Position numbers and translations under genes: made by a program
Shown here: in pieces, positions 1 to 8,694 of the stretch
How positions within the stretch are numbered: position 1 is the first letter of the stretch
Layout: each line of letters begins with the position of its first letter
NCBI RefSeq assembly: GCF_035621135.1
Contig: NZ_CP141728.1
Coordinates: 3,306,809 to 3,370,808 of the forward strand
Length of the DNA: 64,000 bases
Source of the DNA: Sinanaerobacter sp. ZZT-01
GTDB lineage: Bacteria > Bacillota > Clostridia > Peptostreptococcales > Anaerovoracaceae
Direction: 5' to 3'
Notes under the pieces: generated by a model
The model's database searches: none
What the model saw: the letters and a program-made list of their open reading frames with translations, nothing else
Told to the model about the DNA's origin: nothing

Positions 1-25
1 CTTCATTTTGCATACTACTTATCAT
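1..25 (-). CDS. Start of a gene cut by the left edge
   Basis: Downstream of recJ on the minus strand there is a purine-rich GGAAAGGGG sequence followed by an ATG at 25-23, and the frame stays open to the window edge for eight codons (M-I-S-S-M-Q-N-E). The spacing to the first ATG is short, so the second ATG at 13-11 is an alternative start. In many Firmicutes recJ is followed by apt or the RelA/SpoT synthetase gene, which would fit, but eight residues are too few to assign a product. Confidence 0.3.
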
Positions 26-52
26 TTCCCCTTTCCATTTATTCCATAACCT

Positions 53-1792
53 TCACTTCATATCGCGAACTATAAATTGTACATTTGCAGTACCACGAAA
101 ATGGTTTATAGACGGATAGCCAACGACATCTACACTTGTTCTGATTTTTAATTTTTCTTTATACTCCGATGCCTTTGAAAATATAATATAATCGTGATTG
201 CTCCCGGTTAGGGACACTGCTTTAAAACGAACATGCTCCATATTGCTTCCCATATAACGAATTTCTTTTATAATCAGGTTCTCAATTAAAAAAAGTGGCT
301 TCTCATTACAATGCCCATACGGTTCAAAACAGTCCAGCTGTTGAATAAACGTTTTCGTCAGTTCTTCAGATTCCAGTTTTTCATCGATGCGAAGCGTGGG
401 CACAAGGAGCGTAGGATTTTCTTTTGTTAGGTCCTCCATATGTTCATTTAATCCGCTTCTAAGTTTTTCAATATTATCCTTTTTTAATAAAAATCCACAA
501 GCACCGGCATGACCGCCGAATCGCTCAAAACAAGGATTTTGAGTATGAAGCAGCTCATAAAGGTCAACCCCTTCCACACTTCTTCCCGTACCTTTATAAT
601 GAATTCCATCCTCACAAAGGGTCACAAGTGCAGTTGGTTTTGAAAAATAATCCTTCAGCTTACCTGCAACAATTCCTGCGATCCCTTCATGTGCATTATC
701 CGATGCGATTAACAAAAATAAATCCGTATCATTTATTTTTTCTGCAAGCTGCATACAATTTACAAAAGTTTCTTCTTGAATCTGCTTCCTTTCCTGGTTA
801 TTTTTAACCAAAGTTTCCACAGCCGTCTTACGTTTCAAGATATCTTCTTTATTATCTCCAGAATGAATTAAGAGTTCAACACCAATTTTTGCAGAATACA
901 TTCTACCTGCAGCATTTAAGTGCGGCACTATACTATATGCAATCTGTTCTGATTTTATATTTTTTTTTGAAATACCAATTGCATCAATTAATTCTAAAAG
1001 CCCGCATCGGCTGCCTTTTTGTATCCGCTTTAACCCATATTTTACAAGTGTACGGTTTTCATCCACAAGCGGGACAATATCTCCAATCGTTGATATTGCA
1101 ACCAGATCCAATACATCATTTAAAGCCTTTTTATTTAATAAAGTAGATCTTGCATCCTTTCTGTCTTCTAACGTGTGCTGAATCGCCTGTGCCAGTTTAA
1201 AAGCTACACCACATCCTGAAAGTCCGGAAAACGGATATGTACAATCTTTTTGCTTTGGATTAATGAAAATACAGTTTGGAACCATATCATTTACAATGGT
1301 ATGATGATCTGTAACAATGATAGAAAGCCCCTGTTGCTTTGCATACTCTACCTCTTCTAATGATGTACTTCCGCAATCCACAGTAATAATCATATCCGCC
1401 CCAAGTGCTTTAATCTTATCAACCGCAGTCTTATGAAAACCATATCCTTCTTCAAATCGTGAGGGGATATAATAAAAAAGGTTCGCAGTAAGTTTTCCCA
1501 GTATTTCTAAAAGCAAACTACAAGACGTTACTCCATCCGCATCATAATCACCATAAATACAAATGCTTTGGTTCGTATCTAAAGCATTTAATATACTTTG
1601 AACCGCCTCTTCCATATTTTTTAGTAAAAAAGGATCATATGTCTTTTGAGGTTTTAATGATAAAAATTCTTCCTGTTCCTTTTCATCTTGAAAGCCTCTT
1701 TTCCGGAGCAAACGCAAAAGAACCGAAGATTTCTGATGTTCTTCGGTAATTTCCTCTCTCAGTTTGTTTGGATAAATCCACTTTTTTTTCAT
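53..1792 (-). CDS. recJ: Single-stranded-DNA-specific exonuclease RecJ
   Basis: A 5'-3' single-strand exonuclease of the DHH phosphoesterase superfamily, acting in recombinational repair and mismatch or base excision repair in the cytoplasm. Visible motifs are GDYDADG (about residues 81-87), VDCG (about 137-140) and TDHH (about 160-163), which supply metal ligands. Further on come LNAAGR and the DHHA1-type glycine-rich FGGHAGACG. The length of 579 aa is usual for Firmicutes RecJ. The open frame extends eight codons further upstream, but the ATG at 1792 has GAGGAG about 6 bases ahead and is the better start. The gene is separated from the M23 hydrolase gene by a strong terminator, so it probably has its own promoter. 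Identification is secure. Confidence 0.95.
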   Translation of the reverse strand: MKKKWIYPNKLREEITEEHQKSSVLLRLLRKRGFQDEKEQEEFLSLKPQKTYDPFLLKNMEEAVQSILNALDTNQSICIYGDYDADGVTSCSLLLEILGKLTANLFYYIPSRFEEGYGFHKTAVDKIKALGADMIITVDCGSTSLEEVEYAKQQGLSIIVTDHHTIVNDMVPNCIFINPKQKDCTYPFSGLSGCGVAFKLAQAIQHTLEDRKDARSTLLNKKALNDVLDLVAISTIGDIVPLVDENRTLVKYGLKRIQKGSRCGLLELIDAIGISKKNIKSEQIAYSIVPHLNAAGRMYSAKIGVELLIHSGDNKEDILKRKTAVETLVKNNQERKQIQEETFVNCMQLAEKINDTDLFLLIASDNAHEGIAGIVAGKLKDYFSKPTALVTLCEDGIHYKGTGRSVEGVDLYELLHTQNPCFERFGGHAGACGFLLKKDNIEKLRSGLNEHMEDLTKENPTLLVPTLRIDEKLESEELTKTFIQQLDCFEPYGHCNEKPLFLIENLIIKEIRYMGSNMEHVRFKAVSLTGSNHDYIIFSKASEYKEKLKIRTSVDVVGYPSINHFRGTANVQFIVRDMK

Positions 1793-1834
1793 ATCTGCTC
1801 CTCTATTATAGCTCATAATTTTTAAAATGCAACC

Positions 1835-1869
1835 GATAAAAAAAGTGGCTGAGCCACTTCTTTTTTATC
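1835..1869 (-). terminator. Rho-independent terminator after the M23 hydrolase gene
   Basis: A hairpin with stem AAGTGGCT/AGCCACTT lies between A and T runs just after the M23 gene stop. The flanking runs are symmetrical, so it could stop transcription in both directions. On the minus strand the T run closes the ftsE-ftsX-M23 operon before recJ. Confidence 0.8.
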
Positions 1870-1880
1870 AATTATTTAAA

Positions 1881-3005
1881 CTATAAATAATCTTTCGGGT
1901 TTTTATATGCACCATTTAAACGAACTTCAAAATGCACGTGCGGTCCAGTTGACATCCCCGTTGAACCAGAACTTGCAATTTGCTGTCCCCGCGTAACCGC
2001 AGTTCCAACGCTGACTAATAGCTTGCTGTTATGTGCATACACCGTTACAATGCCACTCCCATGATCAATCATGACAACATTTCCGTAACTGTTATTCCAA
2101 CCGGACATAATAACTTTCCCATCCGCAGCAGCAATTACCTTTGTGCCTGTCCCAGCAGAAATGTCAATTCCTGTATGTAATTTATTTACTTTTAAAACCG
2201 GATGTAAACGATAACCGAATGGCGAAGTAATACGGGTATGTCCAGGAACCGGCCATGCCAAGACGCCGCCAGCATAGACAGCACTGTCATCCTGCAAAGC
2301 CCGAATCTTAGAAACCAAAGCATCTGCTTCTGCATTTAAAGTATCAATTTGAGCAGTCAAGGCTTTATTATCTTTTAATACTTCTGCTTTCTTTTCAACC
2401 ACCGCACCACGATTTGCTTCCAATGCATCCTGCTTGTCCTGTGCAACAGTTTGCTGAGATAACAGCTGTTCATTTAAAGCGACTAACCGCTTTTGCTGTA
2501 AGTCAATTTTTTCATATCTTTGCTCCATTGACTCTAGAACCTGTATATCATTATCATATATTTTTTGAACCATATCCATATTGGTCATGAATTCAGAGAT
2601 ATCTGACGATCCAAGCAGAATTCCGAGAATATCAACATCTCCGTTCTTGTACATCGCACGCAGTCTCGAATTCATATTGGTATTTTGTTCATCCATTTCA
2701 GACTTCAGCTGATTGAGTGTGTTTTGCGTTTCCAAAATCGTTTGTTTTGTTTTCCCAATGTCCCCTTGAAGGTTTGCAATTTCAGTTTCGGCCGCATTGA
2801 TTTTATTTTCTAAGTTTGTAATTTCCGTATTCAATGCATTGACTTTTTTCTTTCCTTCATTTAACTGTTTCTGCGTCTGGTTGATTTGGCTGTTGACATT
2901 ATTTAATTTTTCACTGTCAGTCACAGCATAGCCTAGATGCAATGTCCAAATAGAACAAACTAAAACAGCAATTAATGTGTAAGAAACAAATCTACTTTTT
3001 TTCAT
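1881..3005 (-). CDS. Secreted coiled-coil M23 peptidoglycan hydrolase (FtsEX partner)
   Basis: An extracellular zinc metallopeptidase expected to cut peptide cross-links in peptidoglycan. A signal peptide covers about residues 1-27 (basic start, hydrophobic core, cleavage likely after GYA). A long coiled coil follows (about 30-240). The C-terminal M23 LytM domain has HTGID (277-281, first zinc His and Asp) and HVH (356-358, catalytic and zinc His). The architecture matches PcsB, CwlO and EnvC, which FtsEX activates at the septum. Its position 12 bp behind ftsX in the same operon supports that partnership. The coiled coil would contact the extracellular loop of FtsX. Sure of the fold; the exact bond cut is not shown by the sequence. 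Confidence 0.9.
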   Translation of the reverse strand: MKKSRFVSYTLIAVLVCSIWTLHLGYAVTDSEKLNNVNSQINQTQKQLNEGKKKVNALNTEITNLENKINAAETEIANLQGDIGKTKQTILETQNTLNQLKSEMDEQNTNMNSRLRAMYKNGDVDILGILLGSSDISEFMTNMDMVQKIYDNDIQVLESMEQRYEKIDLQQKRLVALNEQLLSQQTVAQDKQDALEANRGAVVEKKAEVLKDNKALTAQIDTLNAEADALVSKIRALQDDSAVYAGGVLAWPVPGHTRITSPFGYRLHPVLKVNKLHTGIDISAGTGTKVIAAADGKVIMSGWNNSYGNVVMIDHGSGIVTVYAHNSKLLVSVGTAVTRGQQIASSGSTGMSTGPHVHFEVRLNGAYKNPKDYL

Positions 3006-3017
3006 TCCCTTCCTCCT

Positions 3018-3911
3018 CTATGTATCCAAGAACCTTCTCATTGAAACAATGCTTCCAAATGCCCCGATGCAAACTCCTAATGCAATAAATATCCAAACCA
3101 AATTCCATATTAAAAAGCTGAGTGGAACAAAACTGGTTGAAAGTAATGCGAGTGCCTTTACCGAAAATAATTCACAAATTTTATAATAAATAAATGCGAT
3201 TAAACCTGAAGAGATAAGTGCAGATAAGCATCCAATCAACATCCCCTCCGCCAAAAAAGGACCTCGAATAAACCAATTGGTCGCTCCCATGTATTTCATA
3301 ATACTGATTTCCCGTTCTCTTGCCAGTACCGTCAGCTTAACCGTATTCGAAACGACAATTATGGAAACAAAGACCAAAAATACAATAATAACGAGTGCTC
3401 CTACCTGAATAAAATCAGTAATCTGCAACACTTGATTCACTTCGGTCTGATAATATTTTATATCCTCCACTCCTTGAAAGGATTTTGATACTTCAACCAC
3501 TAAATCAGCGTCTTCTAGGTTTGTCACTGTAATACGAATGGAATTCGGAAGTGGATTCGTGTTCAAGCCATCCAACAAATAAGCTTTATCTCCCCAACTC
3601 TTTCGAAACTCCTGCATTGCCATTTCTTTATCAACATAGACGGCTTCCTCTACCTCCGGCATGCTTTGAAGACTATCTATCATCCCCTGAGTAGCAGTCT
3701 CGTCTGTTGTGTCTAAAAGGTAAAGCTGAATTGTATCAAATTGTTTTTTTGCATTTTCACTAGCCAAATTTACATTTACGACCAAAATAAAAAAAAGTCC
3801 CAAGATCAATAGCATCGCAGTAATTGAAAACATGGATGCAACTGTCATTGTTCGGTTTCTAAAAACCTGTATTGATGCCTGTTTTATGGCATAACCTATT
3901 GTTTTAAACAT
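3018..3911 (-). CDS. ftsX: Cell division protein FtsX, membrane subunit
   Basis: Membrane subunit of the FtsEX complex, which links ATP hydrolysis inside the cell to peptidoglycan hydrolase activation outside. At 297 aa it has one N-terminal membrane helix (about 22-46), a large extracellular domain (about 50-165) and three C-terminal membrane helices. The segment before the third helix has the usual AREREISIMKYMGA pattern of this permease family. It overlaps the end of ftsE by 8 bp, so the two are translationally coupled. It is followed by the hydrolase gene they probably control. No odd features. Confidence 0.93.
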   Translation of the reverse strand: MFKTIGYAIKQASIQVFRNRTMTVASMFSITAMLLILGLFFILVVNVNLASENAKKQFDTIQLYLLDTTDETATQGMIDSLQSMPEVEEAVYVDKEMAMQEFRKSWGDKAYLLDGLNTNPLPNSIRITVTNLEDADLVVEVSKSFQGVEDIKYYQTEVNQVLQITDFIQVGALVIIVFLVFVSIIVVSNTVKLTVLAREREISIMKYMGATNWFIRGPFLAEGMLIGCLSALISSGLIAFIYYKICELFSVKALALLSTSFVPLSFLIWNLVWIFIALGVCIGAFGSIVSMRRFLDT

Positions 3912-4587
3912 TTATGGCATACGCTCCTTCTGCGTCATCTCTGACAATTCGTCCTCTTTCGATTGCCACAACGCGTTTTCCCATACGGTCTACAATGTCC
4001 TTTGCATGCGTTACCATAAGAATTGTTGTACCTCTGCGGTTAATTTTATCTAAAAGCCGCATAATTTCCCAAGCTGTATCCGGATCTAAATTACCGGTTG
4101 GCTCATCTGCAATTAACACGGCAGGATTATTAACAATCGAACGTGCAATCGCAACTCTCTGCTGTTCTCCCGCCGAAAGCTCATGTGGATACTTGTCCGC
4201 TTTTGAACTAATACCAACTAGGCTTAAAACCTGTGGAACTTGTCTGCGAATCGTACGCGAACTCATATGTATAATTTCCATGGCGAACGCCACATTCTCA
4301 AAAACTGTTTTTTTAGGTAATAAACGAAAATCCTGAAATACGATTCCGGTACTGCGGCGGAGTTTAGGAATAAAGCGATTTGGCAGAGAAGTAATTTCCA
4401 TATCATTCATCTTAATGGAACCGCTGTCTGCATCCAATTCTTTTAAAAGCAATTTAATAAAAGTCGACTTGCCAGCTCCGCTAGGTCCGACTAAAAATAC
4501 AAAATCACCTTTGTTAATGCGGATATTAACATTTTCAATTCCGATGTTATTTCCATAATACTTGGTGACATTTTGGTATACTATCAT
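3904..4587 (-). CDS. ftsE: Cell division ATP-binding protein FtsE
   Basis: Cytoplasmic ATPase of FtsEX. Walker A is GPSGAGKS (34-41). The signature reads LSAGEQQR, with Ala in place of the usual Gly at the third position, as in a number of FtsE proteins. Walker B is VLIADEPTGNLD and the switch His lies in MVTHAKD. The length of 227 aa is typical. The ATG is preceded by GGGAGG. It is the first gene of ftsE-ftsX-M23 hydrolase, divergent from the 5-formyl-THF cyclo-ligase gene across 160 bp of AT-rich promoter sequence. Confidence 0.95.
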   Translation of the reverse strand: MIVYQNVTKYYGNNIGIENVNIRINKGDFVFLVGPSGAGKSTFIKLLLKELDADSGSIKMNDMEITSLPNRFIPKLRRSTGIVFQDFRLLPKKTVFENVAFAMEIIHMSSRTIRRQVPQVLSLVGISSKADKYPHELSAGEQQRVAIARSIVNNPAVLIADEPTGNLDPDTAWEIMRLLDKINRRGTTILMVTHAKDIVDRMGKRVVAIERGRIVRDDAEGAYAINV

Positions 4588-4747
4588 TTAAAGAGGTCCT
4601 CCCTCGATTCTTTTCAACAAAATAGGACGTGCTCTTGCACATATATTTACATAATATTATAATATAAAACAGCATTAGAATAAATAGCTATAATATTACA
4701 ACTTTATTACATCAAGGTGTAGAAATTGTGAAACAGGAGATATTCAA

Positions 4748-5332
4748 ATGAGACAATCAGCTACAAAAACAGTGCTTAGAAAACAAATGCTTCAAAAGAG
4801 AAGAGCATTGGATAAAGATTTTATAAAAAAAAGTGAAGAAAGCTTTCTTGAGATCATAAATCATTTTTCATTTTATCAAGATGCCAAAACGATCATGTTT
4901 TATATGGATTTTCAAAACGAAGCACCCACGCGAGCACTTTTAAAGAATGCACTATTAAAAAATAAAAATATAGTTTTACCCCTTACCGATAAGAACTTCA
5001 AAATCATTCCATATAAACTGGGCGGAGAGGAAATCTTAATTACTTCTGCCTTAGGAATCTCCGAACCAGACCCTCTTACCTGCTCCGTTGCAGATCCAAA
5101 AGAAATTGATGTTGTTTTGATTCCCGGCGTTGTCTTTGATCGTATGGGTAACCGCATTGGTTTTGGCAAGGGCTGCTATGATGCCTTTCTTCCGCAGCTT
5201 CGTTCTGATGCCTTAAAAGTAGGTTTTTCTTATGATTTTCAATTATTAAAAAGGATTCCATTTGAACCCAGGGATATTCCGATGGATTTCATCTTGACGG
5301 AAAAGAGAATTTTTAAAACGATTCGCTCCTAA
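4748..5332 (+). CDS. 5-formyltetrahydrofolate cyclo-ligase
   Basis: Converts 5-formyl-THF plus ATP to 5,10-methenyl-THF, returning the inhibitory folate store to one-carbon metabolism. The 194 aa length and the C-terminal GFGKGCYDAF motif (glycine-rich ATP/phosphate loop) are diagnostic for the YgfA/MTHFS family. The N-terminal LRKQMLQKRRAL segment is the basic substrate-binding helix. The start has CAGGAGA 8 bases upstream. The last 87 bp are overlapped on the opposite strand by the tail of the next gene, an unusually long convergent overlap. Confidence 0.93.
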   Translation: MRQSATKTVLRKQMLQKRRALDKDFIKKSEESFLEIINHFSFYQDAKTIMFYMDFQNEAPTRALLKNALLKNKNIVLPLTDKNFKIIPYKLGGEEILITSALGISEPDPLTCSVADPKEIDVVLIPGVVFDRMGNRIGFGKGCYDAFLPQLRSDALKVGFSYDFQLLKRIPFEPRDIPMDFILTEKRIFKTIRS

Positions 5333-6073
5333 AACCGACTCTAGCTCCCCGATTGGTTCTTTTAACGCGTGTTTTACCTCATCCACTGCATAAGGTTCCA
5401 AACACTTATATTCTGCCTCGTAAAGCCATTCAGGCTGTAAATAAGGAATGCAGATCAGATCCTTTGTCTGTAAATAATTTTGCAGTTCTTTATGCGGCAC
5501 CCCAGAATTGTCTTTGTTAATGACAATTCTGATCGGCAGACGTGAGAGGCGGTAATGTGCAAGCTGCTCCGCCCCGGAAAGCAGCTTTGAAGGTAAAGGA
5601 TCAATCACCAAAAAAATGCAATCCATTTCTCTTAGAAGCTGCCAATTTTCGTCGCACACGACTCCTTGATTTCCACTATTACCGCCTTCTCTTGTCATCC
5701 CGATTTTGCATCCTGAAAAATCACAAAGAAGCAAATCTCCGTATACATTATGTATCAGTCTAAATTTATTGATAAAATTATATTCTCTCTGATAATCAGA
5801 AGGAGTCTGTAATGCCCAATTGATTCCTTTGTGCAAATTTTGTATTTCCTTGGTATCTTCCTGCTTGCTTTCTTCCTCAAAAACGGAAGTAAACCCTCTT
5901 CCTAAAAAATACTTCTCTATCCCCAGTGAATAATAAAGAGAGGGTGTTCCCAATTCTAATACCGCAGGTACAAATTTTTTTTGTTCTGCAAAATATGCAG
6001 CCAAAACAGTCGTCAAAAAACTAACGCCTGAATGCTTCTCTATGCTTATAATTCCTATCTTAAAACAATCCAT
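5246..6073 (-). CDS. Degenerate P-loop (MinD/ParA-like) protein of unknown function
   Basis: A 275 aa cytoplasmic protein with the layout of deviant-Walker ATPases. There is an N-terminal beta strand and loop (GIISIEKHSGVSFLTTVLA, about 7-25), a central strand ending in DFSG, and VIDP (about 157-160) followed by a GAEQ segment. The loop lacks the paired lysine and GK-S/T of true MinD or ParA, so ATP binding is doubtful. The start is well supported by GGAGAG before the ATG and by a promoter at 6128-6156. The C-terminal 28 codons run antisense to the cyclo-ligase gene. I infer a structural relative of MinD-type proteins; no function can be assigned. Confidence 0.7.
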   Translation of the reverse strand: MDCFKIGIISIEKHSGVSFLTTVLAAYFAEQKKFVPAVLELGTPSLYYSLGIEKYFLGRGFTSVFEEESKQEDTKEIQNLHKGINWALQTPSDYQREYNFINKFRLIHNVYGDLLLCDFSGCKIGMTREGGNSGNQGVVCDENWQLLREMDCIFLVIDPLPSKLLSGAEQLAHYRLSRLPIRIVINKDNSGVPHKELQNYLQTKDLICIPYLQPEWLYEAEYKCLEPYAVDEVKHALKEPIGELESVLGANRFKNSLFRQDEIHRNIPGFKWNPF

Positions 6074-6127
6074 AACTTCTCTCCGGTCATGTATTCTTAG
6101 GTATTCCCTTAATACTTATTTATCTAT

Positions 6128-6156
6128 ATATTACCATTTTATTTATTTTTTGTAAA
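6128..6156 (-). promoter_or_regulatory. Sigma-A-type promoter for the P-loop gene
   Basis: On the minus strand TTTACA (6156-6151) and TAATAT (6133-6128) are separated by 17 bases, about 55 bp ahead of the ATG at 6073. Confidence 0.55.
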
Positions 6157-6194
6157 TACATATCTGTAATTAAATATAACATCTATTTTCTTAT

Positions 6195-6263
6195 AAAAAA
6201 ATATGCTCCCCTTATGATAAATAGTTTGTTCTTTAAAACTATTCACCACAAGAAAAGCATATT
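6195..6263 (-). ncRNA. Long strand-specific hairpin with U tract (terminator or small RNA)
   Basis: Read on the minus strand, 6263-6236 and 6227-6200 pair over 28 consecutive positions around an 8-base loop, followed by five T residues. Six of the pairs are G-U. On the plus strand the same six positions become A-C mismatches, so the structure fits an RNA made from the minus strand. It lies 38 bp beyond the stop of the PrcB-like gene and upstream of the next promoter, so its simplest role is a very long terminator or mRNA 3' end. A stable processed RNA is also possible. The pairing is read directly; the function is inferred. Confidence 0.6.
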
Positions 6264-6301
6264 GTAATTCATTGCCGAAATATTTTACAAATCAATACCC
6301 A

Positions 6302-6781
6302 TTATTCCACGTATTGTACTTTTAACTCAATTTGATCCGGTAATGCCGAAAGGCCAGTCTCTGCAACTTGGATTGGATAAGTCAATGCCTGGGTCAAAGC
6401 TGTTCCGGGCTGCGGATCTTTAAACTGCGTGTACACGGTTAAAACATTTGTTCCGTTTTTATCGGACAATTTCATCTTTTCAATCTGAAGCTCATAACCA
6501 GAGGTCGGTTTCTCACCGCGGGAAGCTAGAACATAAACTTTATCGTCTACTACGCAAGCCAACGCCCTCTCTAGTTGACGGTATTCCGGTATCACCTGAC
6601 TGGTTATTTGCGCTGGGATTTCTTTCTCACTTAAAATTTTAAATTCCACGTTTTCCTCACCCTTAAACATGTACATAGCCGCGACAACCACGACAATGAT
6701 CAACAAAATAAGAATCATCCATTTTATTGCCGTATTTTTTTTCGGCATTTTTATTTTTTGTAAGATACCAATCTTCCCCAC
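6302..6781 (-). CDS. Membrane-anchored protein with PrcB-like C-terminal domain
   Basis: 159 aa with a single N-terminal membrane helix (about 20-39) and an outside domain. The segment with TSGYEL, followed by strands ending in PGTALTQALTYPIQV, resembles the PrcB C-terminal domain, first known from the Treponema protease complex and common as a single domain in Firmicutes surface proteins. The start is GTG with GGAGGAGG about 11 bases upstream; an ATG twelve codons in is less well placed. It follows the transketolase gene on the same strand after 78 bp. The domain call is by eye; the role is unknown. Confidence 0.65.
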   Translation of the reverse strand: MGKIGILQKIKMPKKNTAIKWMILILLIIVVVVAAMYMFKGEENVEFKILSEKEIPAQITSQVIPEYRQLERALACVVDDKVYVLASRGEKPTSGYELQIEKMKLSDKNGTNVLTVYTQFKDPQPGTALTQALTYPIQVAETGLSALPDQIELKVQYVE

Positions 6782-6859
6782 AATAAAAACTCCCTCCTCC
6801 GTTATTCTTAATTCAATCTATTCGAGAAGGGCGTTTATTATTCTTATTATTTAATTTAT

Positions 6860-7786
6860 TTATAAGCTCTTTACTGCTTCATAGATATGCTTTGCAGTCA
6901 GTCCATATTTTTCCATCAATTCCGCAGGTTTTCCCGACTCTCCGAACGTATCCATAACACCGATTAATTTCATTTTAGCCGGTGCATTTTGTGAAACTAC
7001 TTCTGCTACCGCAGAACCAAGCCCGCCGATAATGGAATGCTCTTCTGCTGTAACAATCCCTTTTGTCTCCTTGGCTGCTTTTATAATGATCTCCTGATCA
7101 ATTGGCTTTATCGTATGCATATCGATGACACGCACATGAATGCCTTCTTTCTCTAGCATTTCAGCTGCATTCATGGCTTCATTTACCATGATTCCGGTTG
7201 CGATGATAGTATAGTCATTTCCTTCTTTGAGACAGCTGCCTTTTCCGATTTCAATTTGTGCTCCATCTTTGTAAAGCATTGGAACTGCTGCACGTCCAAG
7301 CCGTACATAAACAGGTCCTTCTAACTCTGCCGCCTCTGCTAAAAGTTTTTTTGCAGAGACGCCGTCTGCCGGATTAAGAACTGTCATTCCCGGTATCGCA
7401 CGCATCAGTGCAATATCTTCAATCGCTTGATGACTCGCTCCATCTTCCCCAACGGTCAGACCGGCATGTGTTGCACAAATTTTTACATTTGCTTTTGGAT
7501 AACCAATTGAATTTCGAATGATTTCAAATGCTCTTCCTGCCGCAAACATCGCAAAGGTGCTTGCAAACGGAATCTTACCGGAAAGTGCCAGTCCAGCTGC
7601 TACACCATACATATTCTGTTCTGCAATTCCCATATTGAAAAAGCGTTCAGGGAATGTCTTTGAAAAATTTACTGTCATTGTGGATTTTGATAAGTCCGCA
7701 TCCAAAACAACAATGTTAGGATTCTTTTCTCCCAATTCTGTTAAAGCCTCACCATACGCTTGTCTTGTCGCCATTTTTTCTGCCAT
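6860..7786 (-). CDS. Transketolase, C-terminal subunit
   Basis: Second half of a split transketolase (pyrimidine-binding plus C-terminal domains), which with the gene just upstream transfers two-carbon units between sugar phosphates. The 308 aa contain TFAMFAAGRAFEI, the HAGLTVGEDGASHQ stretch near the active site and a C-terminal transketolase domain ending near GESGKPAELM. The ATG at 7786 shares its A with the stop of the N-terminal half (TAATG), and GGAGG lies 9 bases upstream, so the pair is translationally coupled. An ATG two codons earlier sits too close to the ribosome site. Split transketolases are usual in Clostridia. Confidence 0.93.
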   Translation of the reverse strand: MAEKMATRQAYGEALTELGEKNPNIVVLDADLSKSTMTVNFSKTFPERFFNMGIAEQNMYGVAAGLALSGKIPFASTFAMFAAGRAFEIIRNSIGYPKANVKICATHAGLTVGEDGASHQAIEDIALMRAIPGMTVLNPADGVSAKKLLAEAAELEGPVYVRLGRAAVPMLYKDGAQIEIGKGSCLKEGNDYTIIATGIMVNEAMNAAEMLEKEGIHVRVIDMHTIKPIDQEIIIKAAKETKGIVTAEEHSIIGGLGSAVAEVVSQNAPAKMKLIGVMDTFGESGKPAELMEKYGLTAKHIYEAVKSL

Positions 7787-8610
7787 TACCATGTTCCTCC
7801 TAACTCCTGCACCGCTTGCTTTGCCTGTTCCTCACTCGGTGCCTTTCCATGCCAGCCTGCTTCATTCTCCATAAAGGAGACACCTTTTCCTTTTACGGTT
7901 CTTGCCAAAAGAAGCGTTGGTGCACCTTTATATTCTCTTGCTTTTTCAAAACCATGTACAATATCTTCCAAATTATGTCCGTCAATTACAATAACATTCC
8001 AGCCAAATGCCTTGAATTTTTCATCAATCGGCGCAACTTTCATAACTTTGTCATTTTGTCCGTCAATCTGTAGACCATTCCAGTCCAAAACAGCACAAAG
8101 ATTATTTAATTGATAGTGTGCAGCAGACATAGCTGCTTCCCAAACAATACCTTCTTGAAGCTCTCCGTCACCTAAAAGAACATAGACACGGTTTAACTTT
8201 TTATCCATCTTATTTGCCATAGCCATACCAACAGCAGCAGAAAATCCTTGTCCTAAAGATCCTGTTGACATTTCCACGCCAGGCACCTTCTTACAATCAG
8301 GGTGGCCCTGCAGCTTACTTCCAATATGGCGTAACGTCTTTAAGCTTTCTTTGTCAAAATACCCTTTTTCCGCTAAGGCCGCATATAGAACCGGTGCTGC
8401 GTGACCTTTTGACAAAACAAACTTGTCCCTGCCCTCCCATTTTAAGTTATTCGTATCAAGCTTCATTTCATGGAAATACAAGACTGCCATAATATCTGCA
8501 GCAGATAACGAACCGCCGGGATGTCCTGAATTTGCAGAAAACACGCCTTTAATAATGTCCACTCTGATGTCTGCCGCCTTTTTGGCCAGCTCACCATAAT
8601 TTACTGTCAT
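7786..8610 (-). CDS. Transketolase, N-terminal subunit
   Basis: Thiamine-diphosphate-binding half of the split transketolase of the non-oxidative pentose phosphate pathway. The ThDP motif begins with GDGELQEG and ends with the Asn of DWNGLQ. SGHPGG near the N-terminus and KGHAAP are also typical. The length is 274 aa. The open frame runs 18 codons further upstream, but the ATG at 8610 has GAGGAG 9 bases before it and gives the family's normal N-terminus ([12 protein letters not shown]). It lies about 85 bp behind the cell-wall glycosyltransferase gene and may be co-transcribed with it. Confidence 0.93.
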   Translation of the reverse strand: MTVNYGELAKKAADIRVDIIKGVFSANSGHPGGSLSAADIMAVLYFHEMKLDTNNLKWEGRDKFVLSKGHAAPVLYAALAEKGYFDKESLKTLRHIGSKLQGHPDCKKVPGVEMSTGSLGQGFSAAVGMAMANKMDKKLNRVYVLLGDGELQEGIVWEAAMSAAHYQLNNLCAVLDWNGLQIDGQNDKVMKVAPIDEKFKAFGWNVIVIDGHNLEDIVHGFEKAREYKGAPTLLLARTVKGKGVSFMENEAGWHGKAPSEEQAKQAVQELGGTW

Positions 8611-8694
8611 TTTTTGTTTCTCCTCTTCTGTGTATCTACGATTGAAAATGCATACACAATTCAATCATTTTTATATAAAAATAACAAATTAAAA

